From Pseudomonadota bacterium (lineage in GTDB: Bacteria; Pseudomonadota; Gammaproteobacteria; Burkholderiales; Nitrosomonadaceae), in assembly GCA_018240285.1 (NCBI GenBank), contig JAFEGA010000002.1, positions 124,001-188,000 of the forward strand: a stretch of DNA of 64,000 nt, read 5' to 3'. The notes under the pieces are model-generated. The model saw only the letters and a list, made by a program, of their open reading frames with translations. It was not told the origin of the DNA and made no database searches. The position numbers and the translations under genes are program-made. Every line of letters begins with the position of its first letter. Within the stretch, counting starts at the first letter, position 1. Positions 31,005 through 39,733 of the stretch are shown piece by piece.

Positions 31005-31150
31005 GGAGGAAACACTGAATAATTTGATGAGCAGGCTGAGATGCAAAGCGGATGGAGCGAAGAAAATGGTACCTATCATCTGATAGTGAATTTTCGAACA
31101 CCACCTAACGCAGCAAATCACTTACATAGGCAATTATTCAGCGTTCTCCC
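31005..31150. mobile_element. MITE-like inverted-repeat element 1
   Basis: A 146-bp non-coding segment bounded by imperfect terminal inverted repeats. The left end is GGAGGAAACACTGAATAATT (31005-31024); the right end is AATTATTCAGCGTTCTCCC (31132-31150), with ten consecutive inner bases exact. Its interior shares GATGAgCAGGC...GCAAAGCGGA...GCGAA with the element at 39.2 kb. It lies between divergent genes and probably derives from a transposase-dependent parent. No clear target duplication is seen. Confidence 0.5.
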
Positions 31151-31179
31151 AATTAATTATCGGCATTTATACCCATATC

Positions 31180-32142
31180 ATGAACCATCATTTACCTGCT
31201 GCTTTATACCCTGAAATCCAACCCAACCGGCAAGGCACGTTAGCCCTGGATAACATTCACACCATGTACTGGGAGGAATCCGGCAATCCCGCCGGTACAC
31301 CGGTGGTATTTCTCCATGGCGGCCCCGGCGCGGGATCGACACCGGCGCACCGGCGCTTCTTCGATCCCGCATATTACCGCATCGTGGTATACGATCAAAG
31401 GGGCGCGGGACGTTCCACGCCGCTCGGCGAGACACGCGACAACACAACCCCGCATTTGATCAACGACTTGGAAACATTGCGCCAGCATCTCGGCATCGAG
31501 CGCTGGCTGGTATTCGGCGGCTCATGGGGCAGCACGCTGGCGCTGGCGTACGGCGAAGCGCATCCGGAACGCTGCTTAGGCCTTATCCTGCGCGGCATTT
31601 TTCTGTGCCGCAAGCAGGAAATCGACTGGTTTCTGTACGGACTGCGCAATCTGTTCCCGGAAGCCTGGCGCGAGCTGGTCACACCGCTGTCAGAGGCAGA
31701 GCGCACGGACATTCTGTCCGCCTATTACCAGCGTCTGATGGATCCCGATCCGGCCATCCACATGCCTGCCGCGCGTACCTGGAGCACGTACGAAGGCTCG
31801 TGTTCGACCTTGCTGCCGAATCCTGCGACGGTCAATTATTTTGCCAGCGACACCGTAGCGCTCGGGCTGGCGCGCATGGAAGCGCATTACTTCATGCACG
31901 ATATTTTCCTGCCGGAAAACTCGCTGCTGGATAACGTGCACAAACTGCACAACATCCCCGCCACCATCGTGCAAGGCCGCTACGACGCCGTATGCCCGAT
32001 CGTCAGCGCGGACGATCTGCACCATGCCTGGCCGCAAGCGGAGTACATCATCATCGACGACGCCGGACATTCAGTGTGGGAACCGGGCATACAAGCCGCA
32101 CTGATCCGCGCCACCGACCGCTTCAAAACCCGCAACCTGTAA
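31180..32142 (+). CDS. pip: Proline iminopeptidase
   Basis: An alpha/beta hydrolase (320 residues) that removes N-terminal proline from peptides. The family features are complete: oxyanion segment HGGPGAG (46-52), DQRGAGRS (72-79), nucleophile elbow GGSWGS (113-118, S115), late aspartate in VQGRYDAVCP and histidine in DDAGHSVWE. No signal peptide is present, so it is cytosolic. GC content is high relative to the ribosomal end of the window. It is divergent from the patatin pair and convergent with the CPBP gene. Confidence 0.96.
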   Translation: MNHHLPAALYPEIQPNRQGTLALDNIHTMYWEESGNPAGTPVVFLHGGPGAGSTPAHRRFFDPAYYRIVVYDQRGAGRSTPLGETRDNTTPHLINDLETLRQHLGIERWLVFGGSWGSTLALAYGEAHPERCLGLILRGIFLCRKQEIDWFLYGLRNLFPEAWRELVTPLSEAERTDILSAYYQRLMDPDPAIHMPAARTWSTYEGSCSTLLPNPATVNYFASDTVALGLARMEAHYFMHDIFLPENSLLDNVHKLHNIPATIVQGRYDAVCPIVSADDLHHAWPQAEYIIIDDAGHSVWEPGIQAALIRATDRFKTRNL

Positions 32143-32201
32143 CGCGCAATCTTAACGAGACCGCTTCCGGGCTTGGGTTTGAGTCCGGAGGCCCTGGAGA
32201 C

Positions 32202-33122
32202 TTATACGCTCCTTAAATTCCCGGCATAAGCGCTGATCTCCATCATCCACGCGATGCCCAGATGCACCGCCAGGCCACCGGCGATGGAGCGGGTTTGATA
32301 CGCGACGATACCCAGTATCAACCCGCCAAAGAAGGAAGAAATGCACTCGAGCAGCGGTTTGCCGAAATGGATACTGCAATAGAAAACCGCCATCGGCAAT
32401 ATCGCCGCCGGTCCGGCATAACGGGCAAACGCAAAAATCAGGAAACCGCGGAAGAACAGCTCGATCGTGACAAAATCAATGCCGTAACTGATTTCGTACA
32501 ACAACTGAAGCCAGCCGAAATGCTCCGTGTGCGGCGCGATGAAAGCGATCTGCTTTAAGCGCGGATAAGCCGCGAGAAAATCCGGCTGCGTCCCGGCATA
32601 TGCAATCAGCGGCACCATGATCAACAGCATCAAACCGTACGGCTGCCAGCGCACATTACGCATCGTCAGCCCCCAGAAACACGGCTGCTCAGGAAACCAC
32701 CGCCGTAACACGATCAACGGCACCAGCACGACCAGCAACTTAAACGGCAGCGCCGTGACGATCGTCCAATAATCCCCCCACACACCTTCGATTTGATTTT
32801 CCAGCGGACTGGCGATAGCCGCTTTTACCGCGAACAAAGCCGGTGCGATCAGCAGCAAAACCCAAAACACCGGCGCCGTTTCGAACAACTGTTTGCGCAC
32901 CACCACAGCAAACCCGTACGGAACCGCAAACGCGCAGCAATAAATCAGAAACAACACAGCACAACGGCTAACACGCGAATCCAGCCCGCGGATGAAACCG
33001 CTTTCAATGCCCAGCGTATAGTTCAGCGTGATCAAAAGCCCCACCCACACCGTGCAGAACAGCAGCAACCCTTTGTCCAGCAATGTCCCGCACTCGCGCA
33101 AACGGATAAGAGCGGCCGTCAT
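32202..33122 (-). CDS. CPBP-type intramembrane protease homologue
   Basis: A 306-residue protein with about eight transmembrane helices. Its C-terminal half resembles the CPBP (Abi/CAAX-prenyl-protease-like) family: motif 1 as IE221LFFR225G, motif 2 as FYCSIH252FG, motif 3 as AVH287LGIAW. The first glutamate of the usual EExxxR is replaced by isoleucine (I220), and the asparagine usual after the third motif is not evident, so catalysis is uncertain. The ATG at 33122 is chosen because longer frames overlap the SEFIR-TPR gene, which ends 34 bases upstream. Confidence 0.75.
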   Translation of the reverse strand: MTAALIRLRECGTLLDKGLLLFCTVWVGLLITLNYTLGIESGFIRGLDSRVSRCAVLFLIYCCAFAVPYGFAVVVRKQLFETAPVFWVLLLIAPALFAVKAAIASPLENQIEGVWGDYWTIVTALPFKLLVVLVPLIVLRRWFPEQPCFWGLTMRNVRWQPYGLMLLIMVPLIAYAGTQPDFLAAYPRLKQIAFIAPHTEHFGWLQLLYEISYGIDFVTIELFFRGFLIFAFARYAGPAAILPMAVFYCSIHFGKPLLECISSFFGGLILGIVAYQTRSIAGGLAVHLGIAWMMEISAYAGNLRSV

Positions 33123-33156
33123 CGGGAAAGGAGAAGCAGCCCAGGCGGCGGCACCT

Positions 33157-35592
33157 TCACGGCTTTGCCGCTTCCGCTGACGGCTCATCCCGGCCGGATG
33201 AAACCGGTTGCAGCATTCCCTCCAGTGTACCGATCCACTGCTGCTTCTCATGATCCAACCGATTTTCGCGCTGCAGCCGGTATAAAATATCCAGCGCATT
33301 CGCCCACAATTCTTTCCGCCGCTCTTTCTGAATCTGCGACAACTTGACATAGCTCACCACCAGATCAGTTTGCCACTGCACCACAGCCGGGTCGAGTTCC
33401 GCCAGTTTCTTCGCGATGGTAAGATCATCCTGATACGCCTTCAGCGCCGCCGCGTTATCGCCGGTTTTCTCATGTACGCCGCCGATTTTGTTATAACTCA
33501 CCGACAGGTCGCGCTGCCACTCCGTGTGCTTCGGGTCGAGTTCCGCCAATCTCTTGGCGATAGCAAGTCCATACTGATACGCCTTCAGCGCCGCCGCGTT
33601 GTCGCCACTTTTCACATACATGTCCCCGACTCGGTCATAACTCAACGACAGGTCGCTCTGCCACTGCGTGTGGTTCGGATCGAGTTCCACCAGTCTCTTG
33701 GCGATGGCAAGACTATCCTGATACGCCTTTAGCGCCGCCGCGTTGTCGCCACTTTTCACATGCATGTCCCCGACTTTGGTATGACTCACAAACATGTCGC
33801 GCTGCCACTCCGTGTGGTTCTGGTCTAGTTCCGCCAGTCTCTTGGCGATGGCAAGACCATCCTGATACGCCTTCAGCGCCGCCGTGTTGTCGCCACTTTT
33901 CATATGCATGTCGCCGACTCTGTTATGACTCACTGACAGGTCGCGCTGCCACTCCATGTGGTTCGGGTCGAGTTCCGCCAGTTTCTTAGCGATGGCAAGA
34001 CCATCCTGATACGCCTTCAGCGCCGCCGCGTTGTCGCCACTTTTCACATGCATGTCCCCAACTTTGGTATGACTCACAAACAGGTCGCGCTGCCACTCCG
34101 TGTGGCTCGGGTCGAGTTCCGCCAGTCTCTTGGCAATGGCAAGACCATCCTGATACGCCTTCAGCGCCGCCGCATTGTCGCCACTTTTCATATGCATGTC
34201 GCCGACTCGCTCATAGCTCACCGACAGGTCGCGCTGCCAACTCGTGTGGTTCGGGTAGAATTCCGCCAGTCTCTTGGCGATAGTAAGATCATCCTGATAC
34301 GCTTTCAGTGCAGTAGCGTTGTCGCCGTTTTTCACATGCATGTCCCCGACTCTGTTATGACTCACCGACAGGTCGCACTGCAGATTAAGATTATCCGGTT
34401 CCGCTTTTACAAGCTGCTCCAACAATAATTGGCTTTGCCGGTATTTCTCAAGTGCTTTCCGGTTATTGCCCAGCGCGCTCAAAACATCCGCTTCATCCCT
34501 TAAGGCAATTGCAAACCATCTGCGGTCTTTTTCCGGATCGAGCTGCTTCTGCAGATTTTGCGCAGCTTCCAGTGCCAGCGTACTGTTGCCCAGTTTTCCG
34601 GCGATGCTGCCGATATTGCGCCAGGCTTCGGGGTAATCGCGCCGGAATATGACGGCCTCTTGATACAGCGCCAATGCTTTGGGCATATTGAAGGCATTTT
34701 CCCAGCGCTCGGCGGCTGTATACGCTTCCTGCGCCAGCTCTGCCGTTTTTTCCCGTTTCAGGTTTTGATAATAACGCTCACGGATCTGCGCCGCTTGTTC
34801 CAATTCGCCTGCCTGCAAGGCTTGCTGTTCAGCCAGCAATTGCGGATTCTCGGGATTCTTTCGCAGATCGGCCGCATTTTGCTCCAGTGCATCGCGGTAT
34901 TTTCTTTCCCATTCGGCCACATCGTTACGGTATCTTTCGAGCAGATCGCTGAGATTGTGATTATTGCGCTTTTCCTCGGAAAGCTGTTTCTGCAGTTGCG
35001 CCACGAGCGTTTGGACTGCGGCATCGGGCAGATTGGTATACGACGCAACTTGTACCGCCTGTTGCGCAATACTGACGTTTAACGCAAGTCCGCTACCGGT
35101 CTCCGGCGGAAGATAGATCATGCCGCCGATTCCCGGTGCCGGTGTTGCATGCTGACCGGTCAATAAGCGGTAAAGCGCGGTGTAATCCTGCGGCAGCGTG
35201 TAGGTAGTGTAACCTTTCAACGGCAGCGGCACATCGTCCAGGCTGCCGTGTCCGGGGATGATCGGGATGAATTTGGTGTTGCGGTAGTAATGATCGTACA
35301 ACGTTTGCGAAATCACCACGCCTTCGAAATTGACGCCGCGCCCGCCATCCGGATCATTTCCGCGATAGCGCTGCAAGTACACCGGTGTGCAGACGATCAG
35401 GACGAAATCCGCTTGCTCGATCTGGTTTTCCATCCAGCGCTGCCAGCCTTCCGGCGGAAATCCCGGCACGTATTGATCGATCTGGCAATCGAGACCTTCG
35501 CCGCGCAAACGGTTGGCGAACGCCAGAATGAATGCGCGGTGTTCGGACGTATCGTGGCTGTAACTGATAAAAACGCGGACGGTTGGATTCAT
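33157..35592 (-). CDS. SEFIR-TPR protein
   Basis: An 811-residue protein. Residues about 3-150 form a SEFIR (TIR-like) domain: VRVFISYSHD at the start, then PPEGWQRWMENQIEQADFVLIVCTPVYLQRY. A linker with coiled-coil segments (about 190-310) leads to TPR units, including seven 48-residue copies with the core VGDMHxKSGDNAAALKAYQ. SEFIR and TIR domains mediate signalling, and some bacterial ones are NAD-degrading defence effectors; this one is unproven. The start is the ATG at 35592, just before the SEFIR strand. No transmembrane segment was seen. Confidence 0.88.
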   Translation of the reverse strand: MNPTVRVFISYSHDTSEHRAFILAFANRLRGEGLDCQIDQYVPGFPPEGWQRWMENQIEQADFVLIVCTPVYLQRYRGNDPDGGRGVNFEGVVISQTLYDHYYRNTKFIPIIPGHGSLDDVPLPLKGYTTYTLPQDYTALYRLLTGQHATPAPGIGGMIYLPPETGSGLALNVSIAQQAVQVASYTNLPDAAVQTLVAQLQKQLSEEKRNNHNLSDLLERYRNDVAEWERKYRDALEQNAADLRKNPENPQLLAEQQALQAGELEQAAQIRERYYQNLKREKTAELAQEAYTAAERWENAFNMPKALALYQEAVIFRRDYPEAWRNIGSIAGKLGNSTLALEAAQNLQKQLDPEKDRRWFAIALRDEADVLSALGNNRKALEKYRQSQLLLEQLVKAEPDNLNLQCDLSVSHNRVGDMHVKNGDNATALKAYQDDLTIAKRLAEFYPNHTSWQRDLSVSYERVGDMHMKSGDNAAALKAYQDGLAIAKRLAELDPSHTEWQRDLFVSHTKVGDMHVKSGDNAAALKAYQDGLAIAKKLAELDPNHMEWQRDLSVSHNRVGDMHMKSGDNTAALKAYQDGLAIAKRLAELDQNHTEWQRDMFVSHTKVGDMHVKSGDNAAALKAYQDSLAIAKRLVELDPNHTQWQSDLSLSYDRVGDMYVKSGDNAAALKAYQYGLAIAKRLAELDPKHTEWQRDLSVSYNKIGGVHEKTGDNAAALKAYQDDLTIAKKLAELDPAVVQWQTDLVVSYVKLSQIQKERRKELWANALDILYRLQRENRLDHEKQQWIGTLEGMLQPVSSGRDEPSAEAAKP
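33367..34374 (-). repeat. Seven exact-length 144-bp tandem repeats inside the SEFIR-TPR gene
   Basis: The aspartate codon opening each unit (DLSVS, DLFVS or similar) falls at 34374, 34230, 34086, 33942, 33798, 33654 and 33510, with an eighth, degenerate unit beginning at 33366. The period is exactly 144 bp (48 codons, one TPR plus linker). Units 2-3 and 4-5 are especially alike in order (MHMK then FVSHTKVGDMHVK), suggesting a 288-bp duplication. High DNA identity points to recent expansion and likely copy-number variation. Confidence 0.93.
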
Positions 35593-35822
35593 GAATAGCG
35601 GGTATCGCGATCTCGATGAGCGGCAAGCATAAGTAAAACCGGCGGCAAAGTCTACCAGGTGCCCAACGGACACGAGAAATCTCCAAAGTATATTGCAGCA
35701 AACCTCCCGCTGAACGGAAATACCCGTTTGTTCCCGCTTTAGGCCGCCGCCGCCCTACCGTATATTCCAACTTCGTTTACCCGAACAAGCAGTTGCACTC
35801 ATCAGTTAATGCGGAGGATTCA

Positions 35823-37061
35823 ATGGAAAGTTATTTTCTTGGCCGGCAGCCCATTCTGGATCGCAATCAGAACCTAGTCGCGTATGAACTGCTGTTCCGG
35901 CAGGAACAAACACAGGAAACAGCCCGGGTCACCGACGACTTGTCCGCGTCCGCCAACGTGATCGTCAATGCTTACGGCCGCTTCGGCATTCAAAATGTGC
36001 TCGGGCAGCAGCGCGGGTTCATCAACGCCGATCTCGACTTGATCATGAGCGACATCATCAGCTTGCTGCCCAGCAAGCATGTCGTGCTGGAAGTCCGGGT
36101 GCCGGAGCGGATTACGGTGGAATTTCTGCAGCAGTGCAACGAGTTAAAACAAAAAGGCTATCAATTCGCGTTGGATAATATCGTCGCGATCGACAGCAAA
36201 ATCGAACAATTACTGCCGATCGTCAGCGTCGTGAAAGTCGACGTGCTGGCACTCGAAACGGACGAGCTAGAAAAAGTGGTCTCTGCATTGAAACGCTGGC
36301 CGGTTTTGCTGCTGGCGCTGAAAGTGGAGAGCCGGGAACAGGAAATGCGCTGTAAGCAACTAGGATTCCAGATGTTCCAGGGTTACTATTTCGCCAAACC
36401 GGAAGTAATGTCGGTCAAACGCGCCGATCCGGGTAAACCGTCGCTGCTGAAGTTGTTGACTTTGGTGACGGACAATCACGACCACGACGCCATCGAAAAG
36501 GAATTCAAGCGTCAGCCCGGCTTGAGCTATCACCTGATGCGCATGGTCAACTCCGTAGCCGGCGATTTGCCGCGCAAAATCAACTCGATCAAGCACGCCA
36601 TTACATTGATGGGGCGCGAGCAATTGCAGAAATGGATACAACTGCTGCTGTACACCTCCGGTTCAATGGAAGATGGCATGCACGATCTGCGCATGCAAAG
36701 CGCGGTTGAACGCGGCAAAATGATGGAATTGATCGCCGCCGCCGAGCGTCCGCACGATAAAAATCACCAGGAACGGGCTTTTATCGTCGGCATCTTGTCG
36801 CTACTGGACGAATTGCTCGGGATTGAAATGCAGCAGATCGTCAACAAACTGGGTATTTCCGACGATATGTGCCAAGCCTTGATGAGGCGCGAAGGACGGT
36901 TGGGTCAGGCGCTCAAGTTACTGGAGGCGGACGAACGAGGTGACCATGCCGCGATTCAATCCATCCTGGCCGGTCTCGATTTCCTGAGTCCGGATGAATT
37001 CACCGGCATCAAACTACAAGCCAGCGGCTGGGCCAATCAGACCGGTGATGTCGCCAATTAG
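35823..37061 (+). CDS. EAL-HDOD signalling protein (YuxH-like)
   Basis: A 412-residue protein. A degenerate EAL domain (about 1-200; SYFLGRQPILDRNQNLVAYELLFR) precedes an HDOD domain (about 205-395; FKRQPGLSYHLMRMVNSV). The EAL signature reads as YELLFR and lacks the full catalytic set, so cyclic di-GMP hydrolysis is unlikely; binding or protein-protein signalling is more plausible. The ATG at 35823 follows GGAGGATTCA; an ATG 30 bases upstream is weaker. It is divergent from the SEFIR-TPR gene. Confidence 0.9.
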   Translation: MESYFLGRQPILDRNQNLVAYELLFRQEQTQETARVTDDLSASANVIVNAYGRFGIQNVLGQQRGFINADLDLIMSDIISLLPSKHVVLEVRVPERITVEFLQQCNELKQKGYQFALDNIVAIDSKIEQLLPIVSVVKVDVLALETDELEKVVSALKRWPVLLLALKVESREQEMRCKQLGFQMFQGYYFAKPEVMSVKRADPGKPSLLKLLTLVTDNHDHDAIEKEFKRQPGLSYHLMRMVNSVAGDLPRKINSIKHAITLMGREQLQKWIQLLLYTSGSMEDGMHDLRMQSAVERGKMMELIAAAERPHDKNHQERAFIVGILSLLDELLGIEMQQIVNKLGISDDMCQALMRREGRLGQALKLLEADERGDHAAIQSILAGLDFLSPDEFTGIKLQASGWANQTGDVAN

Positions 37062-37153
37062 ATATTGCAACTCCTCGATTATTACAATGATGGCAACCCT
37101 TCACGCAGATACCGTCAATGCGAGTAAAAGCAATTCCACATGCGGTAAATTCC

Positions 37154-37666
37154 TCAATCATCCATTTTGCCCGGTTCACCGGTTGATGATTCAAGTTCGA
37201 TTTCCGGTTCGGTGACCGGTGTGGCGGTGAATGTGACCGGCAATTCGCTGTAAGTGGTTGGCGTGACAAATACTTCCATGTACACCGGTGTAGCCAGAAA
37301 ACTGCCGTAAAAAGTATTGATGTAATTACCCGAGGCTGTGGCAAAACCAAAACCATTCGGCGTGATCTGCCCCTTTGCATCGACGCGGACTAAATTATCC
37401 AGCGTAAACGGGTCGTTCCCCGGAATCGATTTACCACTGGGATGCAGGCCAGTAATGCGTTCGCCATTGCGGTGACCGGCAATGCTGAGAATTTGATAAT
37501 AACCCTGATCATCCGCGGTTTCGGCAGTCGAGAACGTACCGCTGGCGGAAATCTTACTGCCGGTGTAGCGCCAATTCCACAGCTTCTCGGCGCTGACATC
37601 GGGTGCGGATACGAGCAACGGTACGAGAATCAATCCGGGTAAGATTAAACGCAGCCATTTGTGCAT
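37154..37666 (-). CDS. Secreted protein of unknown function
   Basis: A 170-residue protein with a clear signal peptide (about 1-26, ending SAPDVSA). The mature part begins EKLWNWRYTGSKISASGTFST and resembles the extracellular beta-rich domain often seen in PEP-CTERM-sorted proteins, but no PEP-CTERM tail is present; instead the C-terminus is acidic (EPEIELESSTGEPGKMDD). The function is not known. An upstream ATG at 37726 is rejected because it adds 20 residues before the signal peptide. Confidence 0.7.
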   Translation of the reverse strand: MHKWLRLILPGLILVPLLVSAPDVSAEKLWNWRYTGSKISASGTFSTAETADDQGYYQILSIAGHRNGERITGLHPSGKSIPGNDPFTLDNLVRVDAKGQITPNGFGFATASGNYINTFYGSFLATPVYMEVFVTPTTYSELPVTFTATPVTEPEIELESSTGEPGKMDD

Positions 37667-37742
37667 ACAGTGCTCGACAATGAAGTGGTTATTTTGAAAG
37701 CCCGATTGAAAAATGTGGAATCGCAATTGGATTCAGGTTTGC

Positions 37743-38138
37743 TCAGCCTTTGACCAGGTTGCGGTAAATTTTTTCCATCACACCGTTATTGTAATCCTGA
37801 ACCACAAGCTGCGAATAAAACAAATCCTTCAGTTCGATCACGGTGATCCCGATCAGCAATAGCAAACCGGCAGCAGTAAACTGAGTGAATAGCAAAACCG
37901 CACCGGTGATAAAAATGCTCAGATTAATAAAGCCGCGCAGCCATTTGCCCAGATAAAAATGATGCAGCCCGGCGATGAACAGATAATTCAGCGCGGCATA
38001 CGTATCGGGATCTTTCAGCGCTTGTTCGGTCTGTTTGAAAAACTGCAACCGCTTATCGTCCGGCAATTCGCGCACCCATTTTCTGATACGTTCCTCATCC
38101 TCCTGGATGGTTTCCTTGCTTTTCATCGCGATGCCCAT
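37743..38138 (-). CDS. TM2-domain membrane protein
   Basis: A 131-residue protein. The N-terminal half is charged (EEDEERIRKWVRELPDDKRLQFFKQ-like helix) and the C-terminal half has two or three hydrophobic segments with a TM2-like motif, GLHHFYLGKWLRGFINL. The function is unknown. The ATG at 38138 or the one at 38126 may be used. It lies 19 bases downstream of a DUF4177 gene, and the two are likely cotranscribed. Confidence 0.75.
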   Translation of the reverse strand: MGIAMKSKETIQEDEERIRKWVRELPDDKRLQFFKQTEQALKDPDTYAALNYLFIAGLHHFYLGKWLRGFINLSIFITGAVLLFTQFTAAGLLLLIGITVIELKDLFYSQLVVQDYNNGVMEKIYRNLVKG

Positions 38139-38157
38139 GCGCAACCCGCTTTGCAGC

Positions 38158-38370
38158 TCAACGCGCCAGCGTGATGATTACCGCTTCCCGCTTCCAGAAC
38201 AATAAAAACCGCTTTTGCTCGACAAACTGAAACACCAAGGTCCAGCCGTCCGCTGCTTCCTTGTTGAGTGTTGCCTCCAGCCGTTTGATTGGAATCCCGG
38301 AAGCGCCCAGAAGAATCGTCCCAAGTCCGCCTTCCGTTACGTACAGCACTTTGTATTCCTTGTAAGCCAT
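38158..38370 (-). CDS. DUF4177 family small protein
   Basis: A 70-residue protein, YKEYKVLYVTEGG at the start and LEATLNKEAADGWTLVFQFVEQKRFLLFWKREAVIITL in the middle to end. It matches the small DUF4177 fold (a beta-alpha-beta unit with the E-L-N-x2-A-x2-GW core). The function is unknown. It is followed by the TM2-domain gene, a pairing seen elsewhere. Confidence 0.75.
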   Translation of the reverse strand: MAYKEYKVLYVTEGGLGTILLGASGIPIKRLEATLNKEAADGWTLVFQFVEQKRFLLFWKREAVIITLAR

Positions 38371-38465
38371 TGCCGCTCCTCTTGTAATATGCGATTGCTT
38401 GAATCAGCCCTAGTTTACGTCAACCGGGATGACCGGTGTTGCGCGGCGCAACCCGGAGCAGCGCA

Positions 38466-39047
38466 TTATGCGACCACGACCCGCCTGCGGTAAGCGATCA
38501 TGGTGATCATAAATAGGCAAATCACCAGCATGACGGCCGGGAACAGCAGCGTCGTCACGGAAAGATTCTCCAGCGCCAGCATCACCAGCACATTGCGTAG
38601 CGTAAACAAGGCGAAAAACAGCAAAGATTCCGAATACGGAAATTGATACGCTTTCCGGACCGTCGGACCGAATCCGGCGACATCGATCGTAGTCAGCAGC
38701 ACCACTGCCCACAGCGGATCGGATGTCCAATACCACAGCGGCAACGACAACAGCGCCGCAACAAAAAACAACCAATCGGTGCGCGTAATGGTGACATCTG
38801 CGCGCTTCGTGTAGGCCAGATAAGCGATGAATATGGTGATGGTCGCCGATACACCGATCGGCCACGTTCCGGCTCCGCCATTGTCTTCTAGCTGCGCCAG
38901 AAAAATCAGCAGCGTGGTCGCACCCCAGATCACCCAGGAAAAAATATGTGGCTTGACCGATCCGCGGAAGATTTCCCGGATGTAAGGGATGAACGCAGCC
39001 AGAGTAATCGCGATGGCGATGAGACTGAGAATTTCTTTGTAGAACAT
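38466..39047 (-). CDS. Multi-pass membrane protein, PQ-loop-like
   Basis: A 193-residue protein with about seven hydrophobic helices. The N-terminal FIPYIREIFRGSVKPHIFSWVIWG segment resembles a PQ-loop repeat of small transporters, and a second, weaker copy lies around FGPTVRKAYQFPYSES. A transport role is possible but no substrate can be inferred. The ATG at 39047 is chosen directly before the first helix; a longer frame begins at 39095. Confidence 0.7.
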   Translation of the reverse strand: MFYKEILSLIAIAITLAAFIPYIREIFRGSVKPHIFSWVIWGATTLLIFLAQLEDNGGAGTWPIGVSATITIFIAYLAYTKRADVTITRTDWLFFVAALLSLPLWYWTSDPLWAVVLLTTIDVAGFGPTVRKAYQFPYSESLLFFALFTLRNVLVMLALENLSVTTLLFPAVMLVICLFMITMIAYRRRVVVA

Positions 39048-39165
39048 ATTCTTTTTGTGATGAGCTGGAAAAAACAGAATCGTATAAGAGTTCACTGTTC
39101 CTGATTGGTTCAGTTTGGATGAAAATATCCTTAACGAACCTGATTTATCAGGAAAAACGGGCGGT

Positions 39166-39289
39166 TAAGGAGACTCAGAAAAAGATAGCGAACGATGATC
39201 AGGCAAAGCGGAACAGGCGAAAAAGCGCAGTTTGAGCTAGATTTCAACGCAGCATGCGTCGAGCGCAGCAGTTTTTCAGAGTTTCCTTA
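39166..39289. mobile_element. MITE-like inverted-repeat element 2
   Basis: A 124-bp segment with 18-bp terminal inverted repeats, TAAGGAGACTCAGAAAAA (39166-39183) and TTTTTCAGAGTTTCCTTA (39272-39289), matching at 16 of 18 positions. The interior has GATGATCAGGC...AAAGCGGAACAGGCGAA, related to the element at 31.0 kb. The right half, read on the minus strand, resembles the left end of the IS5-type remnant at 55 kb (shared GCGTTGAAATC and a GGAAxxCTCTGAA terminus). Its right edge supplies the stop codon of the DUF202 gene. Confidence 0.6.
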
Positions 39290-39658
39290 GAAACGTCCAA
39301 TGTAGATTACGACAATGAGCCCCAGACCCAGGACAGCCACGGCAGCATTCACCAGCATGCCCCAGCGGGGATTGTATCCTTCGGGAAATTCCGCCGGATT
39401 CAGGGTTTTCAGAAAAACCGCATACTGACGGGACGAATAAATTGCAGAGACTGCACCGAGAAAAACGAAAGCAAACCCCAGCCAGAATGTCAGCGCCATG
39501 CCAGTCGCGTGTATTTGGCCGGGTGCCAGGGCGCTCAATAGCAAACCGGTCCGCTCGACTAAAAAACCAAAAGCAATCAGGGCGAGACTGGTGCGGTTCC
39601 ACGCCAGTAGCGTGCGCTCCGCCGCAAAGAGCACCCTGGGATCCTTGAGGTTCGACAT
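39287..39658 (-). CDS. DUF202 family membrane protein (YidH-like)
   Basis: A 123-residue inner-membrane protein with three transmembrane helices and the family signature AAERTLLAWNRTSLALIAFG at the N-terminus. The function is not known. Its TAA stop lies in the terminal repeat of the MITE-like element, so the natural C-terminus may have been altered slightly by that insertion. Confidence 0.88.
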   Translation of the reverse strand: MSNLKDPRVLFAAERTLLAWNRTSLALIAFGFLVERTGLLLSALAPGQIHATGMALTFWLGFAFVFLGAVSAIYSSRQYAVFLKTLNPAEFPEGYNPRWGMLVNAAVAVLGLGLIVVIYIGRF

Positions 39659-39733
39659 ACGTTCTCCTAAGCCCAGCGTGAATTAACCAAAGAATGCGGC
39701 ATCAACAAACTCCTTCGCTGATTCGTCAGGTTT

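Noticed and set aside
32202..33350. Longer 382-residue form of the CPBP-like protein
   Set aside because: The first 76 residues lie over the SEFIR-TPR gene in another frame and are Arg/Cys-rich, with no resemblance to the family.
33367..34374. Regularly spaced repeats suggesting a CRISPR array
   Set aside because: Units are 144 bp, contiguous without spacers, and lie in frame in a TPR-coding gene.
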